From an uncultured Monoglobus sp. (GTDB lineage Bacteria; Bacillota; Clostridia; Monoglobales; Monoglobaceae), in the NCBI GenBank assembly GCA_947585115.1, contig CANPWW010000023.1, forward strand, positions 1 through 32,132: a DNA stretch of 32,132 bases, in the 5' to 3' direction. Shown one piece after another: positions 6,949 to 16,111 of this stretch. Below the pieces are notes generated by a model, which was not told the DNA's origin, searched no databases, and saw only the letters and a list, made by a program, of their open reading frames with translations. A program made the position numbers and the translations under genes. Position 1 is the first letter of the stretch, and the number at the start of each line of letters is the position of its first letter.

Positions 6949-9900
6949 ATGAAAAGATTTTTAAGCTTAGCGTTGATAACAGCAATGATCGCGGCTTTGC
7001 TTCCGGCAAATTTTGTTAATGCTTACGATATGGGCAAGGTCGGCGAGTACCAAACAATTTCCGCGGGAGGCGAACATACAGCAGCGATAAAAACAGATAT
7101 ACCGGTTATTGCAAGTGCGGCAATTGTTGTCAGTGGCGAATGTGGCGCGCAAGGCAATAATGTTACATGGACATTAGATGATGCTGGTACACTTACGATA
7201 AGCGGTATGGGAGATATGGCAGATTATTCAGGAGGTCAACATGATGCTCCATGGAATAATTTTTATAAAGATATAAAAAAAGTTTCTATAACTAAAGGTG
7301 TGACAAGAATTGGAGATGAATCGTTTTCTAATAATTCCCAGAGAAATAGTGATACCCAAATAACAAGCGTAACCATTCCGGATAGTGTTACTTCTATTGG
7401 AAGTTGGGCGTTCTTTTGTTGCCGCAAATTAACCAATGTTAATATTCCTGATAGTGTCAAATCTATCGAAGCTTATGCGTTTCAGGGATGTAATAAATTA
7501 ACCAATATAAACATTCCCGAAGGTATTAATCATATTGAAAATGGCGTATTTATGGGCACTGGATTAAAAACTGTTCATATTCCGGACAGCATTACCGTTA
7601 TTGCTAGTCAAATGTTTCATGGCTGTGATGGATTAACCAGTATATACATTCCGGGCAGTGTTACTTCTATTAATTCTGATGCCTTTGGTAGCTGTTCTGG
7701 ATTAACGAATATATCTATATCAGACAATGTAACACGAATTGATGAGAATGCGTTTTACAATACAGCATACTATAATGACTCTACTAACTGGTTGGATGGA
7801 ATTCTATACATTGGACATCATCTCATTGAGTCCAAAGCACATGAAATAAACGGCGATATTATAATAAGAAATGGTACGAAATGTATTGCGGAAAGAGCGT
7901 TTTCAGATTGTGATAGATTGACAAGCGTAACGATACCCGACAGTGTTACAGCAATCAATTGGGCTGTGTTTTCCGGATGCAGCAGTTTAACAGACGTATA
8001 TTATTCCGGGACAGAACAACAATGGGAAAAAATAGAAATCAGTACCAACAATGATTATCTTAAAAAAGCTACTATTCATTATGTGAATGGCGGCACTTCT
8101 ACATTGCCCACGCCCACGCCGACTGACGTGCCTTCAAACAATGTAAAGATCGTCTCTCTGTCACCCGAAAATAATTCTGAATATGATGTATGGGATAAGC
8201 AAAAACTCACTTTGGAAATAGAGTTTGATCATGATATACAGGCTCTGGGCAGCGGAAAGATATATTTGCGCGACGGACTTTTTGACAATGTTGTGCGCGA
8301 GATCTCCGCCGAAAACGATAACAGTTTGGACGACAGATTCAGCTTTGATACAATTGGCAGAAGACGGCTTTATATTGATCTTTACACATATCCCGATCAA
8401 GCGGTGCTTTTCTGCGGCAATTCGTTTTACATAACAATGGACAGCGACGCGGTCATATTTAACGACGGTGTGGAGTTCTGCGGAATAAATGACAAAAACA
8501 CATGGAATTTTAAGATCGCGTTCGGGCTTACGCGCAATCATGATATGTTTTCGTTCACAAATACAGCGCAAAATTTCTTCCCTGATTCGGAATTAGAGTG
8601 GGACAGTAATCATAACGCGCATTTTAAAAACGGCAAGCAAAATCCTTTCCCGATAGCGAGCGAGGAAATAAAGAATAAAATCAAAGGAATAATAGGCGAT
8701 CACGAGTACGAAAAAATGACGTCAAAAAAGAAGGATTTCAGCGGCGCTTGTTTCGGTATGAGTATAGTAACATTATTAAGCAAAATGGAAATGATCGATA
8801 TTACTGATGTTAGCGTTAATGAACCTCCCGCTACAAATCTTCATAATATGGAGTTCCCGCGCGTTGGCACACAAGCCGGAGGCATAAGGGATATTATTAA
8901 TTATTATTATCTTTTGCAAAAAGTAGATAATTATGAAATGACGGGAATAGATGTATTAAAAGCAGATTACTTTGGCAACAAAGAAGAGTATAAAACCGTT
9001 TTGCGAGAAATAGTAGACAAAGGATTATCAATGCACGAAACAAAAATTCCGCTGTTGCTTAATTTTGGCTGGATGGATGATGCAATTCATACAAATTTAC
9101 ATACCGTGGTACTTCTGTCAGCCAAGGAATATGAAAACGGTAGTTGTGAATTATTGATTTATAATCCAAATAATACGATTTTAGAGACAATGTATATACC
9201 AAGTGATTTTTCAAATTTATTATATGATGAAAGTCATCTTGTAAGTTTAGTAAAGGCTGTGGACGTTACGGATATTGATCCCGATTGGCTTATCGGCGCA
9301 ACGGGAAAAACCTATCCGGCCGATACAGCGGCGGCTGCCGCGCCGACCGATCACGACACGCTTAGGGTCGTCGCTTACGGCGATTTTTCGATCACCAACG
9401 ACCGCAGCGAGACGCTTAACTACAACGGCGGATATATAACAGGAACGATGGAAATACTCGACGAGGATTTTGTTGACAGCGGCGACAATAATTATGTTGA
9501 GTTTGTGTATAAAGTGAACAAGAGCAACAAGTATACCTTCAGTTCAAAGGACACGCGCTCGGGCTGTACGGTCGACGGCGGAGACTCGTATATTTCTATA
9601 ACGGCTGACAATGCCGACAGCATTGTTATGGACAAAAAGGCCGGAATAACCGCGAGCGGAAACGGTCTTGACTACACGGCTTACGCCGCGACGCTCACGG
9701 GCGAAAATATGTTCTCGGTTTCGGGTGGAAACACCAACAACTTAAACATCGCATTGAGCGCCGACGGCTCGGCCGAGATCCAAGCCGACACTTTAAAAGA
9801 TGTTGAGTTTGAGTCGCTCTTTGAGGACAAATCGTTTGTGTTCGACAGTAACAGCGGAACCGCGGACGTTGTTGAGACCGAGGCCGGAGGACTGGCGATG

Positions 9901-10674
9901 CCCGATGTTGAGATCCACGACGAGACAACTTTTTCGAACATAATCAAAGAAAATAACGGCGGCGCGGAGGTGACATTCGCGAACAACACGGCGCAAAATC
10001 AAACGGGAACCGGGATCGTCGCCAAATACAACAATGACGGAGCTTTGATCGATATTGAGACGATCGGCCTGAATCTTTCGGACAACGAAAGCAAAACGGT
10101 TGTGTACGGCGAGGGTGATATAAAATACAAAGCCTTCGTTTGGGATAACATAGTTAACATGAAGCCGCTTAGTATCGCAGACTTTTTCCCCGATAATATA
10201 CAGGAAGTGTATAACGCCGAAGAATCGTCTGCTACGGAAAAGCCCAACGCCACAGAACAGCCGACTGTTACTCCCGTTCCGACGGCGACCGAGACGCCTT
10301 CTGATTTCGATCCGAAACCTACGGAAATACCAACTGAGGATTTTTCCATCGAAATCAGAGATTCGAATTTTAGTGCCGCTTACGATGAAATTATACCAAT
10401 TTATTTAAAGACCAAAACTCCGGGACAAACCATTGAGGGGTCACACCAATATATATTATGGGCGGCATACCTTGATAACGGGCAATGGAAACAAACAGTC
10501 GCAGAATACGCAGATGGCGGGACCGAATACTGGTTATATCAAACCAGTTTTGAAAAACTTGGAATTCCAAAAGGTCAAAAAAGTGTTACCCTTGCTTTTG
10601 CTCTGTTTCGGGCCGATAATTTTGTACAAGGTGCAGCATTGGCAGGTCAAACGGTTACTGTAAAGTTAAAATGA
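6949..10674 (+). CDS. Large secreted BspA-like LRR protein with putative cysteine peptidase domain
   Basis: 1241 residues, ATG 6949 behind AGGGAGGT. A Sec signal peptide covers residues 1-25 (cut near NFVNA). Next comes a lone RCC1-like fragment (ISAGGEHTAAIKT, about 38-50), then the BspA entry motif SGECGAQGNNVTWTLDD and TreP/BspA leucine-rich repeats to about residue 380. A linker PTPTPTD leads to an Ig-like domain (about 398-525). Residues about 540-790 look like a papain-fold peptidase: SGACFGMS with Cys601, LHTVV with His718 and YNPNN with Asn739. Beta-rich modules, a domain shared with the gene at 3-983 (about 990-1075), a Pro/Thr linker (about 1090-1130) and a C-terminal beta domain follow. 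It is probably a cell-surface or secreted adhesin/protease; no LPXTG anchor is visible. The first two thirds are AT-rich, the part after about residue 784 is GC-rich. Confidence 0.85.
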   Translation: MKRFLSLALITAMIAALLPANFVNAYDMGKVGEYQTISAGGEHTAAIKTDIPVIASAAIVVSGECGAQGNNVTWTLDDAGTLTISGMGDMADYSGGQHDAPWNNFYKDIKKVSITKGVTRIGDESFSNNSQRNSDTQITSVTIPDSVTSIGSWAFFCCRKLTNVNIPDSVKSIEAYAFQGCNKLTNINIPEGINHIENGVFMGTGLKTVHIPDSITVIASQMFHGCDGLTSIYIPGSVTSINSDAFGSCSGLTNISISDNVTRIDENAFYNTAYYNDSTNWLDGILYIGHHLIESKAHEINGDIIIRNGTKCIAERAFSDCDRLTSVTIPDSVTAINWAVFSGCSSLTDVYYSGTEQQWEKIEISTNNDYLKKATIHYVNGGTSTLPTPTPTDVPSNNVKIVSLSPENNSEYDVWDKQKLTLEIEFDHDIQALGSGKIYLRDGLFDNVVREISAENDNSLDDRFSFDTIGRRRLYIDLYTYPDQAVLFCGNSFYITMDSDAVIFNDGVEFCGINDKNTWNFKIAFGLTRNHDMFSFTNTAQNFFPDSELEWDSNHNAHFKNGKQNPFPIASEEIKNKIKGIIGDHEYEKMTSKKKDFSGACFGMSIVTLLSKMEMIDITDVSVNEPPATNLHNMEFPRVGTQAGGIRDIINYYYLLQKVDNYEMTGIDVLKADYFGNKEEYKTVLREIVDKGLSMHETKIPLLLNFGWMDDAIHTNLHTVVLLSAKEYENGSCELLIYNPNNTILETMYIPSDFSNLLYDESHLVSLVKAVDVTDIDPDWLIGATGKTYPADTAAAAAPTDHDTLRVVAYGDFSITNDRSETLNYNGGYITGTMEILDEDFVDSGDNNYVEFVYKVNKSNKYTFSSKDTRSGCTVDGGDSYISITADNADSIVMDKKAGITASGNGLDYTAYAATLTGENMFSVSGGNTNNLNIALSADGSAEIQADTLKDVEFESLFEDKSFVFDSNSGTADVVETEAGGLAMPDVEIHDETTFSNIIKENNGGAEVTFANNTAQNQTGTGIVAKYNNDGALIDIETIGLNLSDNESKTVVYGEGDIKYKAFVWDNIVNMKPLSIADFFPDNIQEVYNAEESSATEKPNATEQPTVTPVPTATETPSDFDPKPTEIPTEDFSIEIRDSNFSAAYDEIIPIYLKTKTPGQTIEGSHQYILWAAYLDNGQWKQTVAEYADGGTEYWLYQTSFEKLGIPKGQKSVTLAFALFRADNFVQGAALAGQTVTVKLK

Positions 10675-10787
10675 TGTATGCTAAACGAAGTTAGAATTTA
10701 TAGAATAATGTTTTATGCTTTTATTATTCCTGCATAAATAAACAATTTCACGCGGTTTGGTCTAAAATGTAGACATAAAACGCAGAT

Positions 10788-10821
10788 AAAACGGATAGAG
10801 CCTGATTTCTCTATCCGTTTT
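10788..10821. terminator. Bidirectional terminator between convergent units
   Basis: A perfect 13-bp stem (10788-10800 with 10809-10821), eight-base loop, with A-rich bases on the left and T-rich bases on the right. It can end both the BspA-like gene (plus) and the six-gene minus operon. Confidence 0.88.
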
Positions 10822-10880
10822 AAATTTCACCCTGTTTGGCGAACCTCGTGATTTATATTACTGTCTTATAGGAGACTGCC

Positions 10881-11438
10881 TCATCGCTGTCCTTTATCTT
10901 GCTGCTTTTCGAGATACTTGGCGGGCACGGCTTTTGTCAGCCAGATTTTGTTTTCAGAGAGATAGAACTTATATCCGTCGTTTGCCATTTTTCCGCTCAG
11001 GACCTTGTATATGACCGGTCTGCCGTGGCGCCTGCCAACCGATTCGGCGGTTTTGGTATCGCCAGACAGATGAACATACAGTCTGCCCTTTGGCAGCAAT
11101 CCATTTTTGTCGATCGAGCTCACGAATTTTTCGCCTGTTCCGTGCCACAAAAACTCGGGCGGCGCTGTTTCTTTAAGCTCAACGTCAACGTTTATCGAGT
11201 GGCCCTGGTTCGCGCGTATCAGCGTTTTGTCGTCATTGAACGAATAGCGCCCCTTGCTGTCTGTCCTCACGATCTCCTCGAGGATATCCATAGTCAGATT
11301 TATATGGCGCTTTTCCGAAACGCCGGCCAAAAGCTCGTCGACCTTCGCCCAGCCGTGTTCGTCAAGCTCGATCCCCGCCGCCTCGGGGTGGTGGCGCAGG
11401 ACCAGACTGATAAATTTACTTGTCTTTGTCAGGTTCAT
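10881..11438 (-). CDS. kptA: RNA 2'-phosphotransferase, KptA/Tpt1 family
   Basis: 185 residues from ATG 11438, six bases after GAGGTG; a GTG three codons earlier lies within that site and is unlikely to be the start. KptA/Tpt1 enzymes use NAD+ to remove an internal RNA 2'-phosphate, and family members have been shown to place ADP-ribose on 5'-phosphorylated nucleic-acid ends. The catalytic Arg-His-Arg-Arg set appears intact: Arg15-His16 in LVLRHHP, Arg64 in KGRYSF and Arg119 in GRLYVHLS. FLWHGT near residue 99 and RANQGHS near 75-81 also fit. Bacteria lack the tRNA-splicing pathway that supplies the yeast substrate, so its target here is unknown. It is the last gene of the operon, 24 bases after the Nudix-GNAT stop. 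Confidence 0.92.
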   Translation of the reverse strand: MNLTKTSKFISLVLRHHPEAAGIELDEHGWAKVDELLAGVSEKRHINLTMDILEEIVRTDSKGRYSFNDDKTLIRANQGHSINVDVELKETAPPEFLWHGTGEKFVSSIDKNGLLPKGRLYVHLSGDTKTAESVGRRHGRPVIYKVLSGKMANDGYKFYLSENKIWLTKAVPAKYLEKQQDKGQR

Positions 11439-11462
11439 ATATTTCACCTCATATTTTCGGAT

Positions 11463-12299
11463 TTATTTGTTTTCGCTGTTTGTCAAAAGTTTTTCCATAT
11501 ACACGCATTTAAAGGTGCCGCTGTGCGCCGTCTTGCTTTTGTTGTAGGAATATCCGAGCTTTTCGTAAAAGCCGACGGCCTCATCTCGGCTTGATATCTC
11601 GATCTTCTCAAAACCCGACTCGGCGATATGCTTTTCCGCCTCAAAGACCGCCAGCCGTCCAAGTCCCTTTCCGCGGTACTCGGGCAGCACCACGACTCTG
11701 CCGATCTCCGCGGTTTTGCCCGAGGTCTTAAACCATCTGCACGTGGCCGCGGGAAACTCGCCGTCGAGCAAAAGTATATAATTGCAGTCGGGGCCGTCAA
11801 TCTCGTCAAACTCCTCGCGCAGCGTGATCCCGTACTTCCTCGCCATCGCCTGTATCCGCACATAATAAGCTCCCGCCCGCTCAAATTCCTCCTTGACTCT
11901 GATAACTCGTATGTTATCGCGCAGCCGCTCGAGTATTTCTTTGTCCGCCGGGCAAAACGGATAATTTTCAATTTCAGATTTTAATACCCACTTTACATCG
12001 TTGTGGACTTTTTTGCGGATCGTGCCCGACGAAATGCGCGCCTTAAAAAACACGAATTTTATGTGCTTGTCGGGATATTGATAATCAAATTTTGTGAACT
12101 CTTTTAACACTTTAAGGTCTATCTCAAGCTCTTCGCGGCATTCGCGTATCACGCATTGTTCAAAGCTCTCGCCCGGCTCGCGTTTGCCGCCGGGGAACTC
12201 CCAAAGCCCGCCCAACGACGAGCCGGGAGCGCGTTTGCATATCAAAATTTCGCCGTTGTCATTTTCGATGATCGCGGCCGCGACTTCAATTTTTTTCAT
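11463..12299 (-). CDS. MutT-like Nudix hydrolase fused to GNAT acetyltransferase
   Basis: 278 residues. The N-terminal half (about 1-130) is a MutT-type Nudix domain, with LWEFPGGKREPGE and a nearly complete Nudix box (Gly38, Glu44, Arg52, Glu53, Glu56, Glu57); the usual Gly near the end of the box is Glu59. MutT-type enzymes hydrolyse nucleoside triphosphates such as 8-oxo-dGTP, and other Nudix enzymes cleave ADP-ribose or NAD derivatives. The C-terminal half (about 135-278) is a GNAT domain with the acetyl-CoA loop VVVLPEYRGKGLGRLAV and a typical ending AVGFYEKLGY. The start codon lies four bases after the helicase stop, with GGTGGG just upstream inside the end of the helicase gene. The acetylated substrate is unknown. 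The fusion, not a frameshift artefact, is supported by one uninterrupted frame. Confidence 0.87.
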   Translation of the reverse strand: MKKIEVAAAIIENDNGEILICKRAPGSSLGGLWEFPGGKREPGESFEQCVIRECREELEIDLKVLKEFTKFDYQYPDKHIKFVFFKARISSGTIRKKVHNDVKWVLKSEIENYPFCPADKEILERLRDNIRVIRVKEEFERAGAYYVRIQAMARKYGITLREEFDEIDGPDCNYILLLDGEFPAATCRWFKTSGKTAEIGRVVVLPEYRGKGLGRLAVFEAEKHIAESGFEKIEISSRDEAVGFYEKLGYSYNKSKTAHSGTFKCVYMEKLLTNSENK

Positions 12300-12303
12300 A
12301 GTG

Positions 12304-15300
12304 TTAACCCACCAATCTGTTTGTTTTTCTCAAGTATTTTGCCGGAATCGGCTTTTGGAGCCGCCAAACGATATTCATCGGCGCGCTGCCGCTGCTGCTC
12401 ACAAAATCCGCGAGACCCAAAAACGTGTAGCCGGGCGTCAGACCGAAAGAGTCGCGTTTTTTGTCGCGGACGAAAAGCATGATCTTGTTGTCGGTCTGCT
12501 TATGATTAATATAGCGGCGGCCGGTTTTGGATTCGGGCGTTGTTGTGCTTTGACTCTGCCAATGGAACAAAGTGTCGCTTATTGAGTAATCGTTATACAT
12601 CGTGCTGGGCGAATAATCCTTGTCGGATTTATTGAGGGTTATCATAAATATGTCAGTCTTTTTCTCCTCGATATATTTTACGCCCTCGCGCATCGCCGAC
12701 GGGTTCGCGACATCAAGCGCCAGAAGAAGCTGAGCCTTTGAGTACGTGCAGTACAGATCCAGCGGGCACTCGTAATCAAGTTTGACTTCGTCGTCAATAA
12801 AGTCTATATGATCATAGTTGTATCGCAGCAGTTCGATCAGCTCTTTGCGCATAACAACGGATTTTTTGATTTTCCTGATTCCGTCCGCCGCGCTCTCAAA
12901 TCCGATCTCGCTGTCGGTCTTATTCCACACGGTGTAATTAAACATTTTTAACATTCTGATCTCATTATCCGAAAAGTCGACAGGCTCGGGATTTTCAAGC
13001 GCGCCGAGCAAAAATGATATCCAGCGCCTTGAATCTATTGAGCATATGCGCGAGAACGCGCTTGTCATTATTTTTTCGAGCTCATCGTCAAAGTCGTCGA
13101 TCACGCCCGCCTCAGCGCAAAGTCTTGAGAACGAATTGTTTTTATATATCGTTCGTATATCAAGGTGGTGGTACGAAACGAAGTTTTCAAGATTCAGTTC
13201 AAGCCCGCTGTCGTCAGTGAAGTTCGCTATGCGCAAAACCAATCCCGCACGCTTGTTAAAGGAATTCTTTATGTTGCCGAGCACGTAGTCTTTCGCTTTT
13301 TTCTCAAGCTGAATATAGCAGCCCGAGGGTACCGACACAAAGCCCTCCCGAAGCTCGCGCTGCACGCTTTTCGCGGTGTTTGAAAGCAGGGCGGCGAATT
13401 TTTCCTCAAAGTTGTAGCGGCTGTTGGCTTGTCCGATAAAATCGAGCACGGTCAGGCAGTCCTTGCCTTCGGAAAGTCTCAGACCGCGGCCGAGCTGCTG
13501 CAAGAACACGGTCAAGCTTTCGGTCGGGCGCAGAAACAGAACGGTGTTGACTTCGGGAATATCAACGCCCTCGTTATAGATATCGACGACAAATATGAAT
13601 TTTATCTCTCCCGAGACCAATCTCGATTTGGCTGTTTTGCGCTCCTCGTCGCTCGATTGTCCCGTAAGATGGATTGACGGTATTTTGCAGGCTTTAAAGC
13701 ATTTGGACATATATTCTGCATGTTCAACAGACACGCAAAAGCCGAGGCCTTTAACCGCGTCAATATCGGTGACATATTTCTTTACGGAGCTGATAATCAA
13801 GTCGGCGCGCCTTTCGGCGGCGAATTCTTTCATCGTGTACACATTTGACAGTTCTTTTTTGTCGTATCCGCCGCGAGACCACTTCATTGCGCTCAAATCG
13901 ACTGTGTCGGTCACACCGAAGTATTGAAACGGGCAAAGCAGCTTGCGCTCGATCGCTTCCGGAAATCTTATTTGCGCGGCTATGCGGTTGTCAAAATATT
14001 TTAAAATATTTTTGCCGTCCATGCGTTCCGGCGTGGCGGTCAGACCCAAGAGAATCTTCGGCTTATAGTGGGAAAATAATCTCTTGTATGACGGGGCCGC
14101 CGCGTGATGGAACTCGTCAACTATTATGAAATCATAATAATTTTCATCCGTTTTTTCGTAAAACGCTTGACTGTTGAAGGTTTGGATCGACATGAACAGA
14201 TGCGAAATGTCATCGGGCTTGTAGTTTCCGACAAACAGGCTGCCAAAGTTCGCGTCTTTGAGCACGCCCCTGAACGTTTCTATGCTCTGCTCCAAAATTT
14301 CCTCTCGGTGAGCCAAAAACAAAAGCCTGTTTGGGCTGTTCGGGTTTTGCCTGCAAAAGTTTTTGTAGTCAAAGGCGGAGATCACGGTCTTGCCCGTGCC
14401 CGTCGCCGCAACGACAAGATTTTTGAACCTTCCGCGAACGCGGCGCTCGGCCTGCAGCTTGTCCAGGATCTGCTGCTGGTACGGATAAGGGATTATATCA
14501 AATATGTATCTTTGACTATTCTCGCCGGAATGTTTCTCGGAGCTCAGAGCAAGCTCGAGATGTGTTTTTTCCGATTCCGAATAGTTTTCAAATTCGATGG
14601 AATTCCAATAGCTTTCAAATGTCGCGCTTATCTTTTGAATAACGTCGGGCAGGTCCTTGGCCGTGACCTTGACGTTCCACTCAAGACCGACGGATATGGC
14701 GGCGTTTGAAAGGTTTGATGAACCCACATACGCCGTGGTGAATCCGGTGTCTCGATAAAACACGTAGGTTTTCGCGTGGAGCCTTGTGCGCTTTGTGTCA
14801 TATGAAATTTTGATTTCCGTATTTTTTAGCTTGCGCAGTTCCTCGATCGCCTTAACGTCGGTGGCGCCCATGTATGAGGTGGTGATTATCCGCAGTTTTC
14901 CGCCGTTTCGCGTAAAATCGCGGAGCTCGTCAATGATGAGCCTCAGTCCGCTCCATTTTATGAACGACACCAGCATGTCTATCTTGTTTGCCGAAAGTAT
15001 TTCTTTTTTGAGCTCGGTGAACATGCTCGGCTCAAAAGCCGCGCCTGTGAACAGCGAGCTGTGGGCGACGGACGTTTCCGGGCGGACGATATCAGGCTTT
15101 GAATTGAAGGCGTTTGCCGAGTTCCGAACATCAAACAACGCCATAAGCTGCTTTCCGTCATCGCTTACGCTCATATTTCTGTTGTCGCTCGAGAGCGTCG
15201 CTATTATGTCGTTGATTAATTCGATTTGGTCAATCAGCTTGCCTCCGTCGTCCTTGATCATGTTCAAGCGGTTTTCGATTACGGACGCGGCGTAGCGCGA

Positions 15301-15420
15301 CAAAACCATAGGCGCTTCCGCTGTGTCAATGTCTGCGGAGATCGCCTTCTGTTCTGTTTGATTTGCCAAATAGTTTTCGATATATCTGTTTATAACCTGT
15401 TCATAAAGTCCGGACTTCAA
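12304..15420 (-). CDS. PLD-nuclease / SF2 helicase / DUF3427 protein
   Basis: 1038 residues. TTG 15420 is the likely start, since AGGAG lies 11 bases upstream and no in-frame ATG is better placed. Domains: an N-terminal region; a phospholipase-D-type nuclease domain with one HxK motif (His215, Lys217) followed by GSSN (from Gly233); an SF2 helicase core with Walker A ATGTGKT (Lys344), a DEFH box (435-438), LTATPER, and motif VI QQLGRGLR (Arg645); and a C-terminal DUF3427 domain (about 700-1038) with TLFHWQSQS, TGRRYINH and LGLADFV. Such proteins are annotated as type III restriction-like or DEAD/DEAH helicases; several are suspected of DNA repair or phage defence but the class is poorly characterised. 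The single HxK motif would need dimerisation to form an active site. It starts seven bases after the esterase stop, inside the operon. Confidence 0.9.
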   Translation of the reverse strand: MKSGLYEQVINRYIENYLANQTEQKAISADIDTAEAPMVLSRYAASVIENRLNMIKDDGGKLIDQIELINDIIATLSSDNRNMSVSDDGKQLMALFDVRNSANAFNSKPDIVRPETSVAHSSLFTGAAFEPSMFTELKKEILSANKIDMLVSFIKWSGLRLIIDELRDFTRNGGKLRIITTSYMGATDVKAIEELRKLKNTEIKISYDTKRTRLHAKTYVFYRDTGFTTAYVGSSNLSNAAISVGLEWNVKVTAKDLPDVIQKISATFESYWNSIEFENYSESEKTHLELALSSEKHSGENSQRYIFDIIPYPYQQQILDKLQAERRVRGRFKNLVVAATGTGKTVISAFDYKNFCRQNPNSPNRLLFLAHREEILEQSIETFRGVLKDANFGSLFVGNYKPDDISHLFMSIQTFNSQAFYEKTDENYYDFIIVDEFHHAAAPSYKRLFSHYKPKILLGLTATPERMDGKNILKYFDNRIAAQIRFPEAIERKLLCPFQYFGVTDTVDLSAMKWSRGGYDKKELSNVYTMKEFAAERRADLIISSVKKYVTDIDAVKGLGFCVSVEHAEYMSKCFKACKIPSIHLTGQSSDEERKTAKSRLVSGEIKFIFVVDIYNEGVDIPEVNTVLFLRPTESLTVFLQQLGRGLRLSEGKDCLTVLDFIGQANSRYNFEEKFAALLSNTAKSVQRELREGFVSVPSGCYIQLEKKAKDYVLGNIKNSFNKRAGLVLRIANFTDDSGLELNLENFVSYHHLDIRTIYKNNSFSRLCAEAGVIDDFDDELEKIMTSAFSRICSIDSRRWISFLLGALENPEPVDFSDNEIRMLKMFNYTVWNKTDSEIGFESAADGIRKIKKSVVMRKELIELLRYNYDHIDFIDDEVKLDYECPLDLYCTYSKAQLLLALDVANPSAMREGVKYIEEKKTDIFMITLNKSDKDYSPSTMYNDYSISDTLFHWQSQSTTTPESKTGRRYINHKQTDNKIMLFVRDKKRDSFGLTPGYTFLGLADFVSSSGSAPMNIVWRLQKPIPAKYLRKTNRLVG

Positions 15421-15427
15421 TATATTT

Positions 15428-16111
15428 TCATCTCCTGTTCAATATCCACGTAAGGCCTTTGGCGAGGCGCAGGTCGGTGTTTTGGTAGTGGTTGCCTGGG
15501 TTTAGCTCGAATATGGTTTTTATGCCGTTTTGTTTATAGAATGAGCATAGCTCCTCGGTGTGGCGCTCGGTTTGGCTCAGGTATTCGTTTTTTGTCCGGC
15601 TTTCGGTGTCTCCGAGGGATAGGTAGACCGCGTCGGGCTTTTTGGCGAATTCGCGCGTTTTCGCGAAATCCGCGAATTTTGGGTACCAGAGCGAGCCCGA
15701 GGCGGACACCGCCGCCGAAAACGCGTCTGTAACATACGGCGAGTACAGCGCGAAAAGACCGCCCATCGAATATCCCGCGATCACGCGGCGGTTCGGTTTT
15801 CCGATCATTTCCTCAACCCGCGGAATTATCAGCCCGGTCAGGCGCCTCGCGTACTCGCCCGCCTCGCCCGTAAAATGGTCGTCCTTGGAAACGACGGGCC
15901 CGTGTGACCACGGTGACAGCTCCTCGTCCCATCTGAGCCCAGAGATCGAGACCAGATCAAACGGCGCGCAGCCGAGCTTTTCGCATTTGTCAAGTATAGC
16001 GTCTCCGACCTCCATGTACATATTCGCGTAAACCGCCGGGGCGTTTTCGGCGCCGCATTTATAGATGCAGATCTGCTTGTTGTCGATAGTTTGTTTGATA
16101 AGCTCGCTCAT
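15428..16111 (-). CDS. Alpha/beta-hydrolase esterase (PF00756-type)
   Basis: 227 residues from ATG 16111. This ATG overlaps the GNAT stop as ATGA, a classic translational-coupling junction; the frame is open further upstream but that part lies on the GNAT and adenylation genes. The serine nucleophile is Ser115 in AGYSMGG, the acid probably Asp168 in SLGDTE, and the histidine His208 in NPGNHYQ. The fold and motifs match the esterase-D/enterochelin-esterase group, which cleaves short esters or thioesters of small molecules. There is no signal peptide, so it is cytosolic. Coming after an adenylation enzyme and an acetyltransferase, it may act on an acyl or aminoacyl ester made by them; that is inference. 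Confidence 0.85.
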   Translation of the reverse strand: MSELIKQTIDNKQICIYKCGAENAPAVYANMYMEVGDAILDKCEKLGCAPFDLVSISGLRWDEELSPWSHGPVVSKDDHFTGEAGEYARRLTGLIIPRVEEMIGKPNRRVIAGYSMGGLFALYSPYVTDAFSAAVSASGSLWYPKFADFAKTREFAKKPDAVYLSLGDTESRTKNEYLSQTERHTEELCSFYKQNGIKTIFELNPGNHYQNTDLRLAKGLTWILNRR

